Positions 1-7,526 of a DNA stretch of 33,187 bases are shown here, piece by piece. Position 1 is the first letter of the stretch, and the number at the start of each line of letters is the position of its first letter. Under the pieces are notes generated by a model, which was given only the letters and a program-made list of their open reading frames with translations, searched no databases and was not told where the DNA came from. Source of the DNA: JACVSF01 sp036702855 (GTDB lineage: Bacteria > Cyanobacteriota > Cyanobacteriia > Phormidesmidales > Phormidesmidaceae). The stretch spans positions 1-33,187 of the forward strand of contig DATNQF010000221.1 of the NCBI GenBank assembly GCA_036702855.1, written 5' to 3'. The position numbers were made by a program, and so were the translations under genes.

Positions 1-754
1 GCATTAGGCTAAAACGAATGCGGGTCTTGCCTTGGGGATCATAGTTGAGCAACTCCCGGTTCACCCGCTTGGTGGCAAAAGTTGCCTTAGCGTTGGGCAA
101 TGTGCGGAACAAAGCAACCAAATCCTTCACGTTGTCACAAATTGCTGCATCCACTGAGCAATCACTATTTTCGCCAATCTCATACACCCAATACTTTGGG
201 TCAACTTGATTGGGTGCTGACTTCTCCCCCTGCCGCCCAGCATGGCGACTGATGTATCGAGTAATTTGCTCAATATTGACAAAGGTTGTAATTGGGTTAG
301 CAAACCCTTTTCTTCTAGCCACATAGCAGTAGGCACAGGCCATTGCACAGCCATTTGCCTGAGAAGGCGCGATGAAATCTGAGCTGCGGGAGTTGGGCCG
401 AGCTTGCAGAGATTTTTTCACACCCAAGACTAGAACAGTGCGCTTAATACGGTTCCAATCCTCGACTGCACCTTCGTTGCCATGTAGTTCGGGAATATTC
501 CAGTGGGAGGCCACTTCGATGAGTTGAGCATTGGGATACTGGGCCAATATCTCGTTTGCTCTGGTGTAGTTGTGGATCTCAGGCTCGTAGTAAATCTCTT
601 GAATATTTAACAAACGGGCTAAGGCATTTTGATCAGTAGCCAACTCTTGCAAGTTTGAAGGTATCAACGAAATACAGTCCTCAAGGAATGGCAGGGTTTC
701 TTTGACTGTAGGTAGCGCCTTTAAGACAACTGTCGCTCTAAAGCAGGGTTTCAC
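1..754 (-). CDS. Spore photoproduct lyase family radical SAM protein (partial, C-terminus beyond window)
   Basis: Reading the minus strand from about 838 down to base 1 gives one open frame containing NGCAMACAYCYV, a C-x3-C-x2-C cluster typical of radical SAM enzymes, followed by VNIEQITRYISRHAGRQG and then WVYEIGENSDCSVDAAI. From memory this matches the cyanobacterial branch of the SPL family (TIGR03886-like). The frame leaves the window at base 1, so the C-terminal half is missing. No ATG is available. GTG at 754 is the first plausible start; TTG at 613, giving MLNIQEIYYEPEIHNY, matches where homologues begin as I recall them. Where the neighbouring SPL-like protein has Cys153, this one has IGEN, so the putative hydrogen-donor Cys of SPL appears absent. 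Family assignment is firm; substrate is unknown, since cyanobacteria do not make spores. Confidence 0.8.
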   Translation of the reverse strand, partial: MKPCFRATVVLKALPTVKETLPFLEDCISLIPSNLQELATDQNALARLLNIQEIYYEPEIHNYTRANEILAQYPNAQLIEVASHWNIPELHGNEGAVEDWNRIKRTVLVLGVKKSLQARPNSRSSDFIAPSQANGCAMACAYCYVARRKGFANPITTFVNIEQITRYISRHAGRQGEKSAPNQVDPKYWVYEIGENSDCSVDAAICDNVKDLVALFRTLPNAKATFATKRVNRELLNYDPQGKTRIRFSLM

Positions 755-757
755 CAA

Positions 758-808
758 GGGGGAATACCCCTTCTTTAGATATAGGGGAATTCCCTCTTTA
801 GATGCCCC
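758..808. promoter_or_regulatory. Paired palindrome/direct-repeat block between divergent SPL-like genes
   Basis: Two GC-rich inverted repeats, GGGGGAATACCCC (758-770) and GGGAATTCCC (785-794), are each followed by the same 9-mer TCTTTAGAT (772-780 and 795-803), 23 bp apart. The block lies in the 107-bp spacer between the divergent starts, where a shared operator would be expected. The operator role is inference. Confidence 0.35.
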
Positions 809-861
809 TGTCTCTCTCCTTGCCGCGCCACAATTGAATTAGGCGCATTTGTAAAGAAACA

Positions 862-1938
862 TTGCCATCTTCTACCCTTGAGACAGCTTCTGTGCAATCG
901 CACCCACGTCTCTGGTTGCCGGAGCGTGTTGTGTTTACTCCCGCTGCTCTAGACGAGCCTTGGGGACAGCAGATTTTGAACCGTGTGAAGGCTCTGGACT
1001 TGCCAGTGGAAGAGTTGCCACGTAACCGGGTGACGGGTCTACGGGGAGAAACTGAGCGGGAGACCTATGCGATCGCAAAGCGTACCCTAGCCGTTGTTAC
1101 CGCACCCCCTAGCCAGTTCAAGCTCAGCCCCATTCCTCCGTCTGCTGACTGGCAGTTTCACATTGCCGAGGGATGTCCTGCTCATTGCCAGTACTGCTAT
1201 CTAGCTGGAAGTTTGCAAGGACCTCCGGTTATTCGGGTTTACGCCAACCTACCCCAAATACTGGAGAACCTAGCCACCTATGAGCGGCCAGGCCAAGCGA
1301 CGTCTTTTGAGGTCAGTTGCTACACCGACCCGCTAGGGATTGAGCACCTTACAGGAGGGCTAGCTGAGTGTATTCGCTACTTTGGTACCTGCCAAGACGG
1401 CTACTTGCGTTGGGTTTCTAAGTTTGATGCAGTAGAGCCTTTGCTCGATTTGCCTCATCAGGGACACACCCGCTGCCGCATCAGTGTAAATGCTGCCCCC
1501 GTCTCGACCAAGTTAGAAGGCGGAACCGCCAGTGTCCCCAACCGCCTGCAAGCACTACGCCGCTTAGCCCTACCTCGGGAGCAAGGTGGTGGAGCTTATC
1601 CTGTAGGGTTGGTGATTGCCCCGATTATGGCCCTTGAGGATTGGCAGACTCACTACACCCAACTATTCGATCAGATTGAAGCGGCCTTAGACTTCGATTG
1701 TGATTTAACCTTTGAACTCATTTCTCACCGCTTCACTCCAGGGTCTAAAGCGGTTTTGACCGAGTGGTATCCCAATAGCAAGCTCGATCTCGATGAAGCA
1801 AACCGGAGTGTTAAACGCAATAAGTTTGGCGGCATTAAGTATGTCTATGACAATGACACAATGAAAGCCTTGAAGGGATTCTTTGAGAAGGAGATTAGCA
1901 TTCGTTTTCCCCAAGCTCGAATTCTTTACTGGACGTAG
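862..1938 (+). CDS. Spore photoproduct lyase-like radical SAM protein
   Basis: This 358-residue protein has the SPL layout. An N-terminal region (PERVVFTPAAL...RNRVTGLRG) is followed by the radical SAM cluster motif C105-PAH-C109-QY-C112, in the context HIAEGCPAHCQYCYLAGSLQ, and then a TIM-barrel-like body ending in RNKFGGIKYVY and FPQARILYWT. Cys153 in FEVSCYTDPLGIEHLTG lies 41 residues after the last cluster Cys, close to the spacing of the hydrogen-donating Cys141 in Bacillus SplB, so it may be the functional equivalent. The enzyme would use a 4Fe-4S cluster and S-adenosylmethionine in the cytoplasm. It starts at TTG 862 or GTG 892; no ATG precedes the conserved region. It is divergent from a second SPL-family gene. 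Whether it repairs DNA photoproducts in this organism is unknown. Confidence 0.85.
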   Translation: MPSSTLETASVQSHPRLWLPERVVFTPAALDEPWGQQILNRVKALDLPVEELPRNRVTGLRGETERETYAIAKRTLAVVTAPPSQFKLSPIPPSADWQFHIAEGCPAHCQYCYLAGSLQGPPVIRVYANLPQILENLATYERPGQATSFEVSCYTDPLGIEHLTGGLAECIRYFGTCQDGYLRWVSKFDAVEPLLDLPHQGHTRCRISVNAAPVSTKLEGGTASVPNRLQALRRLALPREQGGGAYPVGLVIAPIMALEDWQTHYTQLFDQIEAALDFDCDLTFELISHRFTPGSKAVLTEWYPNSKLDLDEANRSVKRNKFGGIKYVYDNDTMKALKGFFEKEISIRFPQARILYWT

Positions 1939-2331
1939 GAAGTAACTTCAATCCTGTTTGTAGGGAATTTTACTTCTTCTAAAAATTTCAGTGGTAAGTG
2001 ATCACTGTGTAGGACGGAAGTGTCTGCGCCCTACACAGTACGGGTGGCTTCAATCAGGCAATTGATATTAGAAAAGGTATCCTTTGCTTCTTTCCAATAT
2101 TTCCCAGTGCCTCAGGCATAAGTATTTATATTGCTTTCGGGAAGCCGATCTATTTCTATTGATAACCTATCCCTCCAACGGGAGATGCAAATCACACCAA
2201 TTGGAGCGGTCTAATCTAAACCCTTGATAGAGGAAGGTACCCGGATTCGATTGTTAACTTTTAATACACAGGCGACCAGTTAATCAGAAATAAGCTGGTG
2301 TTCCCTAAGACCTACCCCCATTGGTTTGAAT
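1939..2331. other. Intergenic region with one hairpin
   Basis: No convincing ORF is present in about 390 bp. The only clear structure is the hairpin CTGTGTAGG/CCTACACAG at 2005-2038. The remainder is AT-rich and should hold the promoter of the membrane protein that follows. Confidence 0.5.
2005..2038 (+). terminator. Hairpin downstream of SPL-like gene
   Basis: Nine-base perfect arms, CTGTGTAGG (2005-2013) and CCTACACAG (2030-2038), enclose a 16-nt loop 67 bp after the stop of the SPL-like gene. No T-run follows, so this is a possible rather than a classic intrinsic terminator. Confidence 0.45.
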
Positions 2332-3285
2332 ATGTTTACCGACGCAGTAGAGAGCCAAAGTTTTGTTGGCTGTTCAAGTGGCAACTCCGATAATTTCGCT
2401 ATAGAGCGATCGCTCTACAACAGAATACTTAGAACCGTAGTTTGGGTAATTGGCATTCCTTCTTTACTGTTTGGAGTAATTGACAAAGGTGTTTTAGCCT
2501 TTGCCGATCACAACCTAACCATTACCGAAACGTCGCACTTGCTGCTGATTTCCGTCATTCTTTTTAGCTGGATATTCCTTAAGCCAGAGGATACTGCTTC
2601 CGTCAGTAATCTTATGGCGCTCCGCAATCATAACGCTTTTTCATCCATTCCCCAGCAAAAAGCAAAGACCAAAACTCACAGCAGAATGCAAGAATTGGAC
2701 AACCAGTTTGTGACCAGCCAGGTCCACACGTTGCCCTTCCCTTATCACTGCCAAATCTACCACCTGCTGAATCTAAAGCATTTGGAAGACATCCATAGTT
2801 TCAGCCTAGGCAACCTGAAAATTGTTGAGGTGAGTGAATTCCAACCTACTCAAGACGGCGGACGGATTAAGTTCAAAACTATTTTGGACTCGCCCTTGAA
2901 CGTTCTGCGGATTTGGCGAGATGCGTCGGTTGAGGTAGAGCTAATTTTGCATAACCTCTATACCGTTGAACTCCGGATTCCAGCTTACGCAGGCAAGGAG
3001 ATCGCTGTTATCTTTAACGCTATTCCCATTGATGAGACAAGCCACAAACTGTATATCGATATGTACAGTGACCTAGGTTGGCCGAAGGCTCTACTGCGCT
3101 TCATCTTCCACATGGCAGCTATCTTGACTCTCCTAGAAGACCTGCCCTACCTACGTAAACTGGCTGAACGTAATCTTCAGCATCTAATGGCCAAGCAGCG
3201 CGTTTCTCGCCACACCACAATGCAACTTTTTGATCGATTTGTCGATCTCTACGGTCCCCAAGTGGGAACCCTGCAACCTCAATAA
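2332..3285 (+). CDS. Unknown two-helix membrane protein
   Basis: This is a roughly 317-residue protein that I do not recognise. Two hydrophobic segments lie near the N-terminus: about residues 32-55 (ILRTVVWVIGIPSLLFGVI) and 68-85 (SHLLLISVILFSWIFL). A soluble domain of about 230 residues follows, without a motif I can name. The soluble part alternates beta-like stretches (NLKIVEVSEF, RIKFKTIL, VEVELILHNLYTVELRI) and ends in a helical region (LPYLRKLAERNLQHLM). ATG 2332 is preferred over the in-frame TTG at 2326; neither has a strong ribosome-binding site. It is monocistronic in appearance, flanked by a hairpin on each side. Probably anchored in a membrane with the large domain in the cytoplasm, as inference only. 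Confidence 0.75.
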   Translation: MFTDAVESQSFVGCSSGNSDNFAIERSLYNRILRTVVWVIGIPSLLFGVIDKGVLAFADHNLTITETSHLLLISVILFSWIFLKPEDTASVSNLMALRNHNAFSSIPQQKAKTKTHSRMQELDNQFVTSQVHTLPFPYHCQIYHLLNLKHLEDIHSFSLGNLKIVEVSEFQPTQDGGRIKFKTILDSPLNVLRIWRDASVEVELILHNLYTVELRIPAYAGKEIAVIFNAIPIDETSHKLYIDMYSDLGWPKALLRFIFHMAAILTLLEDLPYLRKLAERNLQHLMAKQRVSRHTTMQLFDRFVDLYGPQVGTLQPQ

Positions 3286-3337
3286 TGAAGACATTGCTCA
3301 CCTCGAAAACTGGGCACAGTTTATCAACCCAAAAAGT

Positions 3338-3384
3338 AGAATGCCCACCTGTTAGCTGAAGAAGCGATCGCAGGTGGGCATTCT
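3338..3384. terminator. Bidirectional hairpin between convergent genes, HIP1 in loop
   Basis: Perfect 14-base arms AGAATGCCCACCTG (3338-3351) and CAGGTGGGCATTCT (3371-3384) lie between the convergent ends of the unknown membrane protein and the DUF1823 gene. A HIP1 octamer (3364-3371) sits at the loop edge. TGTTTAAG follows on the plus strand and ACTTTTTGGG on the minus strand, the latter T-rich enough for a real terminator. Confidence 0.75.
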
Positions 3385-3400
3385 GTTTAAGTAACTTGCT

Positions 3401-3778
3401 TTAAGCAATCTGTTCTGAGTGATCTTTCATATAGCTGAGTAGCCAGTTTGCCATAGTTGCCCGACGGGTTAACCGAGGCACGAGTTGGTCAACGGTGTAG
3501 CCCTTAAAGCCCAACTGGTCCTTGAGCAACTGCTTATTTTCAGGTGAAATGGAGCGGGTTAGCTTTACAGTGGCCGGGCGGCTTTCAATAAAATTAGGGG
3601 GTTCAGGATACGCCTCCACCCAGGCAGGTTCTACTTGAGAAACATCCCACTGATTGGTTGTCTCGTCGTAGCGGTAGCCCAGGTAGTGCCACACCAGACG
3701 ATTTACAGTTTCGTCATCCAGAGTTTCGTTGAGAATGGCCCAGAGGGTATCGGTGGTTAGAGAAGGTAAATCAGTCAT
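3401..3778 (-). CDS. DUF1823 family protein
   Basis: This 125-residue soluble protein contains LDDETVNRLVWHYLGYRYD, YPEPPNFIESRPATVKL and RRATMANWLL, which I recognise as the DUF1823 family of cyanobacteria and plant plastids. The function of that family is not established. The protein looks complete and of normal length, and is basic and Trp-rich near the C-terminus. It lies 77 bp downstream of the alpha/beta-hydrolase gene in the same orientation and could be its second cistron. The strong hairpin at 3338-3384 ends the unit. Confidence 0.85.
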   Translation of the reverse strand: MTDLPSLTTDTLWAILNETLDDETVNRLVWHYLGYRYDETTNQWDVSQVEPAWVEAYPEPPNFIESRPATVKLTRSISPENKQLLKDQLGFKGYTVDQLVPRLTRRATMANWLLSYMKDHSEQIA

Positions 3779-3855
3779 GCTTTCTAAGGACTGTGCACGT
3801 TGGTCAGAGCGGTTTTGCTTTTAAGGTTCAAACCGTCCCTAGGCAGCATACCGCC

Positions 3856-4761
3856 TTAGCTCAGATGGTTAACAGCACTTGCTTTCGCCTTAATTTCCTG
3901 AAGCGCCTGCCAAAGATCTGCTTCATGAATCCAGCCGATGAAGCCGGAGTAGCGGCACCTTTCCTCAGGATCGGCAACATAGATATGGAAAATCCCAAAG
4001 GGGTTGCGCCACGTCCGAACAGTGCTGCCGTCTTGCAGGGTGATGAAGGGTTTAGCCTTGCCAAAGTCACGGGGATGTCCGTCTGTCATCCAAGGAATTG
4101 CCCGCAGCCTTTGAATGATGGGGTGGGTCACTAGCGTTTCACCCAGGTTGGTATCCGTCCAAAACTCATCAATAATTGAGGCCACTGAGGGATGATTTCG
4201 CAGGACGGGGTGAGACAGTCCTGGCAAACAGACAAATTGAGCATGGGGAAACTTAGTGCATTCCACCATCACCGTGCCATCACTACCGCCATTGATATCA
4301 CCTGCGATGACCAACGTGGGAATTTGAGCGGCGATCTTTTCTGCGATCGCACATCGGCTCCTGCCTAAATCAGCTGCAATTCCAATCCCGACCGCTAACG
4401 GATCGAGCAATCGGCCCAAATCTGCCCCCCCGACTGGAGAAGCCACCAGCACCAGCGAGTGAACCCGCGACCACCACTCAGGATGCCGTTCAAGAATCTC
4501 TAGCCAGATCAAGCCGCCCATTGAATGCCCAAGGATTCTCAGCGGGACATCGGGGTATTGGCCCAAAGTTGCGATCGCAGTGCGCTCAACGGTGTCAATC
4601 AGGGGAGCAATCCTCAGCCAGGTCTGGGCGTAGTTAAGGCAAGGCACAACAATTTCAGTATTGGGAGCGGCCAATGCCCGCGCCAAGCTTAGCATGGCCC
4701 GATTGTCATCGGCCCACCCATGCTGGGCAAAGAGAATATAGTCTGGGGATACCCGGTTCAT
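3856..4761 (-). CDS. Alpha/beta-hydrolase fold protein
   Basis: A roughly 301-residue protein begins MNRVSPDYILFAQHGWADD. The nucleophile elbow GHSMGG places Ser80; candidates for the rest of the triad are Asp155 or Asp161 (GDINGGSDG) and His184 (PGLSHPVL). About the first 205 residues form the hydrolase domain. The last 90 or so (IIQRLRAIPWMTD...GFIGWIHEADLWQAL) are an extra domain that I do not recognise. The frame is open upstream to 4821, but the extra residues are Ser-rich and unlike a domain, so ATG 4761 is preferred. There is no signal peptide, so it should be cytoplasmic. Likely an esterase, lipase or thioesterase; the substrate cannot be read from the sequence. Confidence 0.8.
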   Translation of the reverse strand: MNRVSPDYILFAQHGWADDNRAMLSLARALAAPNTEIVVPCLNYAQTWLRIAPLIDTVERTAIATLGQYPDVPLRILGHSMGGLIWLEILERHPEWWSRVHSLVLVASPVGGADLGRLLDPLAVGIGIAADLGRSRCAIAEKIAAQIPTLVIAGDINGGSDGTVMVECTKFPHAQFVCLPGLSHPVLRNHPSVASIIDEFWTDTNLGETLVTHPIIQRLRAIPWMTDGHPRDFGKAKPFITLQDGSTVRTWRNPFGIFHIYVADPEERCRYSGFIGWIHEADLWQALQEIKAKASAVNHLS

Positions 4762-5163
4762 AAGCTGTTCACTTTGAGAAGAACTGGAACTCCTCTTAGA
4801 TAACACTGTAGGAAAACACAACCCAGCACTCAGGGACAGCTAGCAAAGCGAAATACAACCTCGATCCGGCTGTGTTGTGTGACACCCAACTGTGACAGTT
4901 GAGTGAACTGCCCTCTACTTCAGTCGTGTTCAGAGCATTTGATCACATGAGATAGCTCTCTAAAAGCAGTCTAATGACCCTGCTAAAGGCCTTGCGGCAA
5001 AACATCCTACAAGCCTTTTCCAAACAGCGACAACCCTCCCCTGGGCTTTTACTGACACTGCACTAACTGGCATAGAGATAGATTCCGATAACTTGACCCC
5101 AGCGCTACAACTAATAGTACGAGGCGAGAGAAAAGCAACTCAAGCTGACACTCTAAAAAGTCT
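4762..5163. other. Divergent promoter region, no gene
   Basis: About 400 bp between the hydrolase start and the structured leader of the outer-membrane protein. I see only weak repeats such as the CTGTGTTGTGTGACACC and CAACTGTGACAGTTGAG stretches near 4868-4905, the second of which is a short inverted repeat. It presumably carries both promoters; no boxes can be assigned confidently. Confidence 0.4.
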
Positions 5164-5210
5164 TTCCTGGGTCACTAACCCGTCTCAGGTAACAAAAGAC
5201 AACCCAGGAA
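5164..5210 (+). promoter_or_regulatory. Stem-loop in leader of outer-membrane protein gene
   Basis: TTCCTGGGT (5164-5172) pairs with ACCCAGGAA (5202-5210), closing a 29-nt loop about 54 bases upstream of the chosen ATG at 5264. It would form in the mRNA leader if transcription starts upstream. Stabilisation or regulation of translation is possible but not shown. Confidence 0.4.
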
Positions 5211-5263
5211 GACAAACACACACGATGTCTAAAATCCACGCAGTTTTTTCCCGGAGAATGAAC

Positions 5264-5752
5264 ATGAAAGCTCGTCTAATCACCGCTATTTCCCTTGGTC
5301 TAGCTGCTGCTGCAATGGCCGTTATGCCCGCAGCTGTTAAAGCTCAAGAAGCCCCTACTGACTATAACTACGTTGGTATTGGTGTCGGTGCAGGCGGCCT
5401 TGGTGGTAGCAATGTTGGTCTGTCCATCAACAGCAAGTTCACTGTTGCGGATCAAGTTTCTGTCCGTCCTGGTGCTGTTAGCAACCTCAACTTCAGCAAT
5501 AGCGGTCAAACCTTGGTCATGCTGCCTGTGACCTATGACTTCAATCCTATTACCAATAACGGGCGCATCCTACCCTACGCTGGGGCTGGTCTGGCTCTTG
5601 AGACTCAAGGTTCTACCTCAGTAGGCCCTATGGCAACCGCAGGCGTTGACTATCGCATTACCGATAACTTCACTGCCAACGGTGCTGTGAACCTGACCGT
5701 TGCTGGGGATACTCGGGTGACTGGCACAGTTGGTATTGGCTACAACTTCTAA
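5264..5752 (+). CDS. Small outer-membrane beta-barrel protein
   Basis: A protein of about 162 residues starts MKARLITAISLGLAAAAMAVMPAAVKAQEAP, a classical signal peptide with probable cleavage after VKA. The mature part alternates short Gly-rich strands (YVGIGVGAGGLGG, VGLSINSKF, ILPYAGAGLALE, GPMATAGVDYRI) and ends in TGTVGIGYNF, the C-terminal aromatic typical of outer-membrane barrels. GGAG at 5253-5256 lies 7 bases before ATG 5264 and decides this start; in-frame ATGs at 5225 and 5258 and a TTG at 5093 are less likely. The protein is in the size range of eight-stranded OmpA/OmpX-type barrels. Two hairpins follow. The role, whether structural, adhesive or pore, is unknown. Confidence 0.8.
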   Translation: MKARLITAISLGLAAAAMAVMPAAVKAQEAPTDYNYVGIGVGAGGLGGSNVGLSINSKFTVADQVSVRPGAVSNLNFSNSGQTLVMLPVTYDFNPITNNGRILPYAGAGLALETQGSTSVGPMATAGVDYRITDNFTANGAVNLTVAGDTRVTGTVGIGYNF

Positions 5753-5766
5753 ACCCGTTTACCGAA

Positions 5767-5805
5767 GGAAGTGAAGGTTGATTCTCTAATTCAACCTTCA
5801 CTTCC
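5767..5805 (+). terminator. Long perfect hairpin after the beta-barrel gene
   Basis: Fifteen-base perfect arms GGAAGTGAAGGTTGA (5767-5781) and TCAACCTTCACTTCC (5791-5805) with a 9-nt loop lie 15 bases after the stop codon. No T-tract follows, so it may act mainly as a 3' stabiliser of an abundant mRNA. Confidence 0.65.
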
Positions 5806-5855
5806 AGCCCCTAACGAAAAAACTCCTCTAGTACAGTCCCTTCAACAACGACGCA

Positions 5856-5896
5856 AGATATGAAGTAACCTCACCAGAGCGCGCTTCATATCTTTT
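5856..5896 (+). terminator. Intrinsic terminator
   Basis: AGATATGAAG (5856-5865) pairs with CTTCATATCT (5883-5892) and is followed directly by TTTTCTTT. This is a standard Rho-independent terminator for plus-strand transcripts of the beta-barrel gene. Confidence 0.75.
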
Positions 5897-5963
5897 TCTT
5901 TGAGGATTTTCTAGTTTTTTCTAAACAAATTTGGCTCAACAGATTTGACTAAACAGGGTTCAG

Positions 5964-6692
5964 TTAGACAGAGTCAAAATTTTCAATCAAAACGAATCCT
6001 TCAGGGTCGTTGGAATGGTTTCCAGGACGATAGGAAAACAAAGTTTTCATTCCGGCAGATGAGGCCGCTTTTAACTCAGCAGCGACATCTGAAATAAAGA
6101 GAATTTGGTCAGTAGGCAAACCAATGTTTGCAGCAATCTTTTGGTAACTCTCAGCTTCTTTTTTAGGGCCTGTCGTGGTGTCGAAGTAGCCACTCAATAG
6201 GGATGTTAAATCGCCTTGTTCGGTGTTGGCAAACAGCAGTTTTTGAGCCTGAATACTGCCTGAGGAAAAAATAAAAAGCTGCTTTCCCGCTCCTGTCCAC
6301 CGTAAAAAAGCAGGCTGTACATCGGGATAGATTTGGGACTGCAAGGTGCCCTCCACATAGCCTTGGTCCCAGATTTTGCCCTGAAGCGATTTAAGACCAG
6401 TGGACTTGCGATCGCACCCAATCAGATAATGAATGTAAGGAACCGCTGCGGCAGGCTCTTCTCCCTGCCAATCTGGCACTGCTAGCCCCTGGGCCAAATC
6501 CGCTTCATATTCCTGCCGCAGTAATGCCAAATCTGCCTGAACCGCTGCTTCCTCACCATTAGTTTGCAAAAAGTGCTCAGCTTGGTCGCGGGCAAAGGGA
6601 AACAGCACCCCAAAGACAAAATCTACCGGAGTCGTCGTACCTTCAATATCCAGGAGAATGGCTTGAACCTGGTTAGAAATCTGTTGCGTCAT
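5964..6692 (-). CDS. mtnC: Enolase-phosphatase E1 (acireductone synthase)
   Basis: This 242-residue HAD-superfamily enzyme converts 2,3-diketo-5-methylthiopentyl-1-phosphate to acireductone in two steps, enolisation and dephosphorylation, in the methionine salvage pathway. HAD motif 1 is AILLDIEGTTTPVDFV with Asp15 and Glu17, motif 2 is FSSGSIQAQK, the Lys is in TGPKKEAESYQKIA, and motif 4 is ILFISDVAAELKAA. Length is normal for MtnC. ATG 6692 starts the protein. It is the third gene of the minus-strand series mtnB-mtnD-mtnC, 131 bp after mtnD, with a hairpin in that gap. The substrate is supplied by MtnB, and MtnD acts on the product. Cytoplasmic, Mg-dependent by family knowledge. Confidence 0.93.
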   Translation of the reverse strand: MTQQISNQVQAILLDIEGTTTPVDFVFGVLFPFARDQAEHFLQTNGEEAAVQADLALLRQEYEADLAQGLAVPDWQGEEPAAAVPYIHYLIGCDRKSTGLKSLQGKIWDQGYVEGTLQSQIYPDVQPAFLRWTGAGKQLFIFSSGSIQAQKLLFANTEQGDLTSLLSGYFDTTTGPKKEAESYQKIAANIGLPTDQILFISDVAAELKAASSAGMKTLFSYRPGNHSNDPEGFVLIENFDSV

Positions 6693-6735
6693 TTGCCCTA
6701 TCTAATCAACGCTGGGGTTTTAATCATACGAACAA

Positions 6736-6757
6736 GGGGCATAGCACGCTATGCCCC
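6736..6757. repeat. Hairpin in the mtnD-mtnC gap
   Basis: GGGGCATAGC (6736-6745) and GCTATGCCCC (6748-6757) form a nearly perfect 22-bp palindrome between mtnD and mtnC. It could attenuate read-through into mtnC or stabilise the mtnBD message. Confidence 0.55.
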
Positions 6758-6823
6758 CACCAAAAGCCTACTAACAATACCTTCTCCCTCCTAACAGAGT
6801 AGGGAGACAGGCCTCAACCAAGA

Positions 6824-7375
6824 TTAGGCCGCTACAAACGAAGGGCCAAAGCACATGGGGACGTAGCCTTGTTCCTTGGTGCTCTCGGTGTAATGAGGCG
6901 TCCAACCGGACATATCTTGAAATAGGCGAATAGCACGAATCCTGCGATCGCCACACAGATCAAACCAGTGATGGGTTCCTCGCGGCACAACTAGCAGATC
7001 GCCAGGGCCAACTTCAATGCCAACAACAGAGCTTGTCTTGGGGTTAATGTGAAAGAGACCGTGCCCTGCAATGGTGAAGCGAACCTCATCCTCATCGTGC
7101 CAGTGCTCTTTATTAAACTTGTTGAGCATGGCTTCTAGGTTTGGCATGTCAGGCTTGATATCAATCACATCAGCAGTGACATAGCTGCCTGATTGCTTCA
7201 GTCGGTCGATTTCTCCGGCGTAGGCTTTTAAAATCTCGTCAGGAGTTGCATCTTCAGCTAGGGGATGGGAGGGTTCCCATTGTTCGTAGCCCAAACCAAT
7301 ACCCGCAAGATAGGCTTTGATCTCTTCAGGATCAGTGATTTTGCGATTTTCGTCAGCAATATTCAGAACAGCCAT
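6824..7375 (-). CDS. mtnD: Acireductone dioxygenase (ARD)
   Basis: A cupin of about 183 residues that cleaves acireductone with oxygen, giving the 2-oxo acid precursor of methionine plus formate (Fe form). Numbered from an upstream in-frame GTG at 7381, the metal ligands are His93, His95, Glu99 (EHWHDEDEVRF) and His137 (VVPRGTHHWFD), the ARD pattern. The ATG at 7375, giving MAVLNIADE, is preferred because AGAGGTG lies just ahead of it. The substrate-handling region IRLFQDMSGWTPHYT is intact. It lies between mtnB and mtnC in the methionine salvage cluster, 151 bp after mtnB. Off-pathway chemistry by the nickel form is possible by family knowledge but cannot be read here. Confidence 0.94.
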   Translation of the reverse strand: MAVLNIADENRKITDPEEIKAYLAGIGLGYEQWEPSHPLAEDATPDEILKAYAGEIDRLKQSGSYVTADVIDIKPDMPNLEAMLNKFNKEHWHDEDEVRFTIAGHGLFHINPKTSSVVGIEVGPGDLLVVPRGTHHWFDLCGDRRIRAIRLFQDMSGWTPHYTESTKEQGYVPMCFGPSFVAA

Positions 7376-7526
7376 TGTCACCTCTTTGGAATTAACAAGT
7401 ATTCAACACTCAAAAACTTGGGTATCTCAAGCAAGGCAGAGTTGTCAGAATCACGCCTTACGATAGGACGCTACAACTTCTCCCAACTGTTTAGTCCCCA
7501 ACTGCTTGACCGGGCAAGTTCTGCCG

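Noticed and set aside
127..354. 75-codon minus-strand ORF (MAVQWPVPTAMW...)
   Set aside because: It is out of frame with the SPL-family reading frame on the same strand, which carries the C-x3-C-x2-C motif and runs through the whole region.
3815..3875. tRNA-like fragments (GGTTCAAACC and TTAGCTCAGATGGTTA)
   Set aside because: The T-like arm comes before the D-like arm, the D-stem has no complement and there is no acceptor pairing; part of it lies in the hydrolase coding end.
3793..4134. 113-codon plus-strand ORF
   Set aside because: It is antisense to the C-terminal part of the hydrolase, with no recognisable protein or ribosome-binding site.
7382..7526. Possible riboswitch in the mtnB-mtnD gap
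   Set aside because: I could not find paired elements matching a SAM or other known riboswitch; only the short repeat CCAACTG occurs twice.
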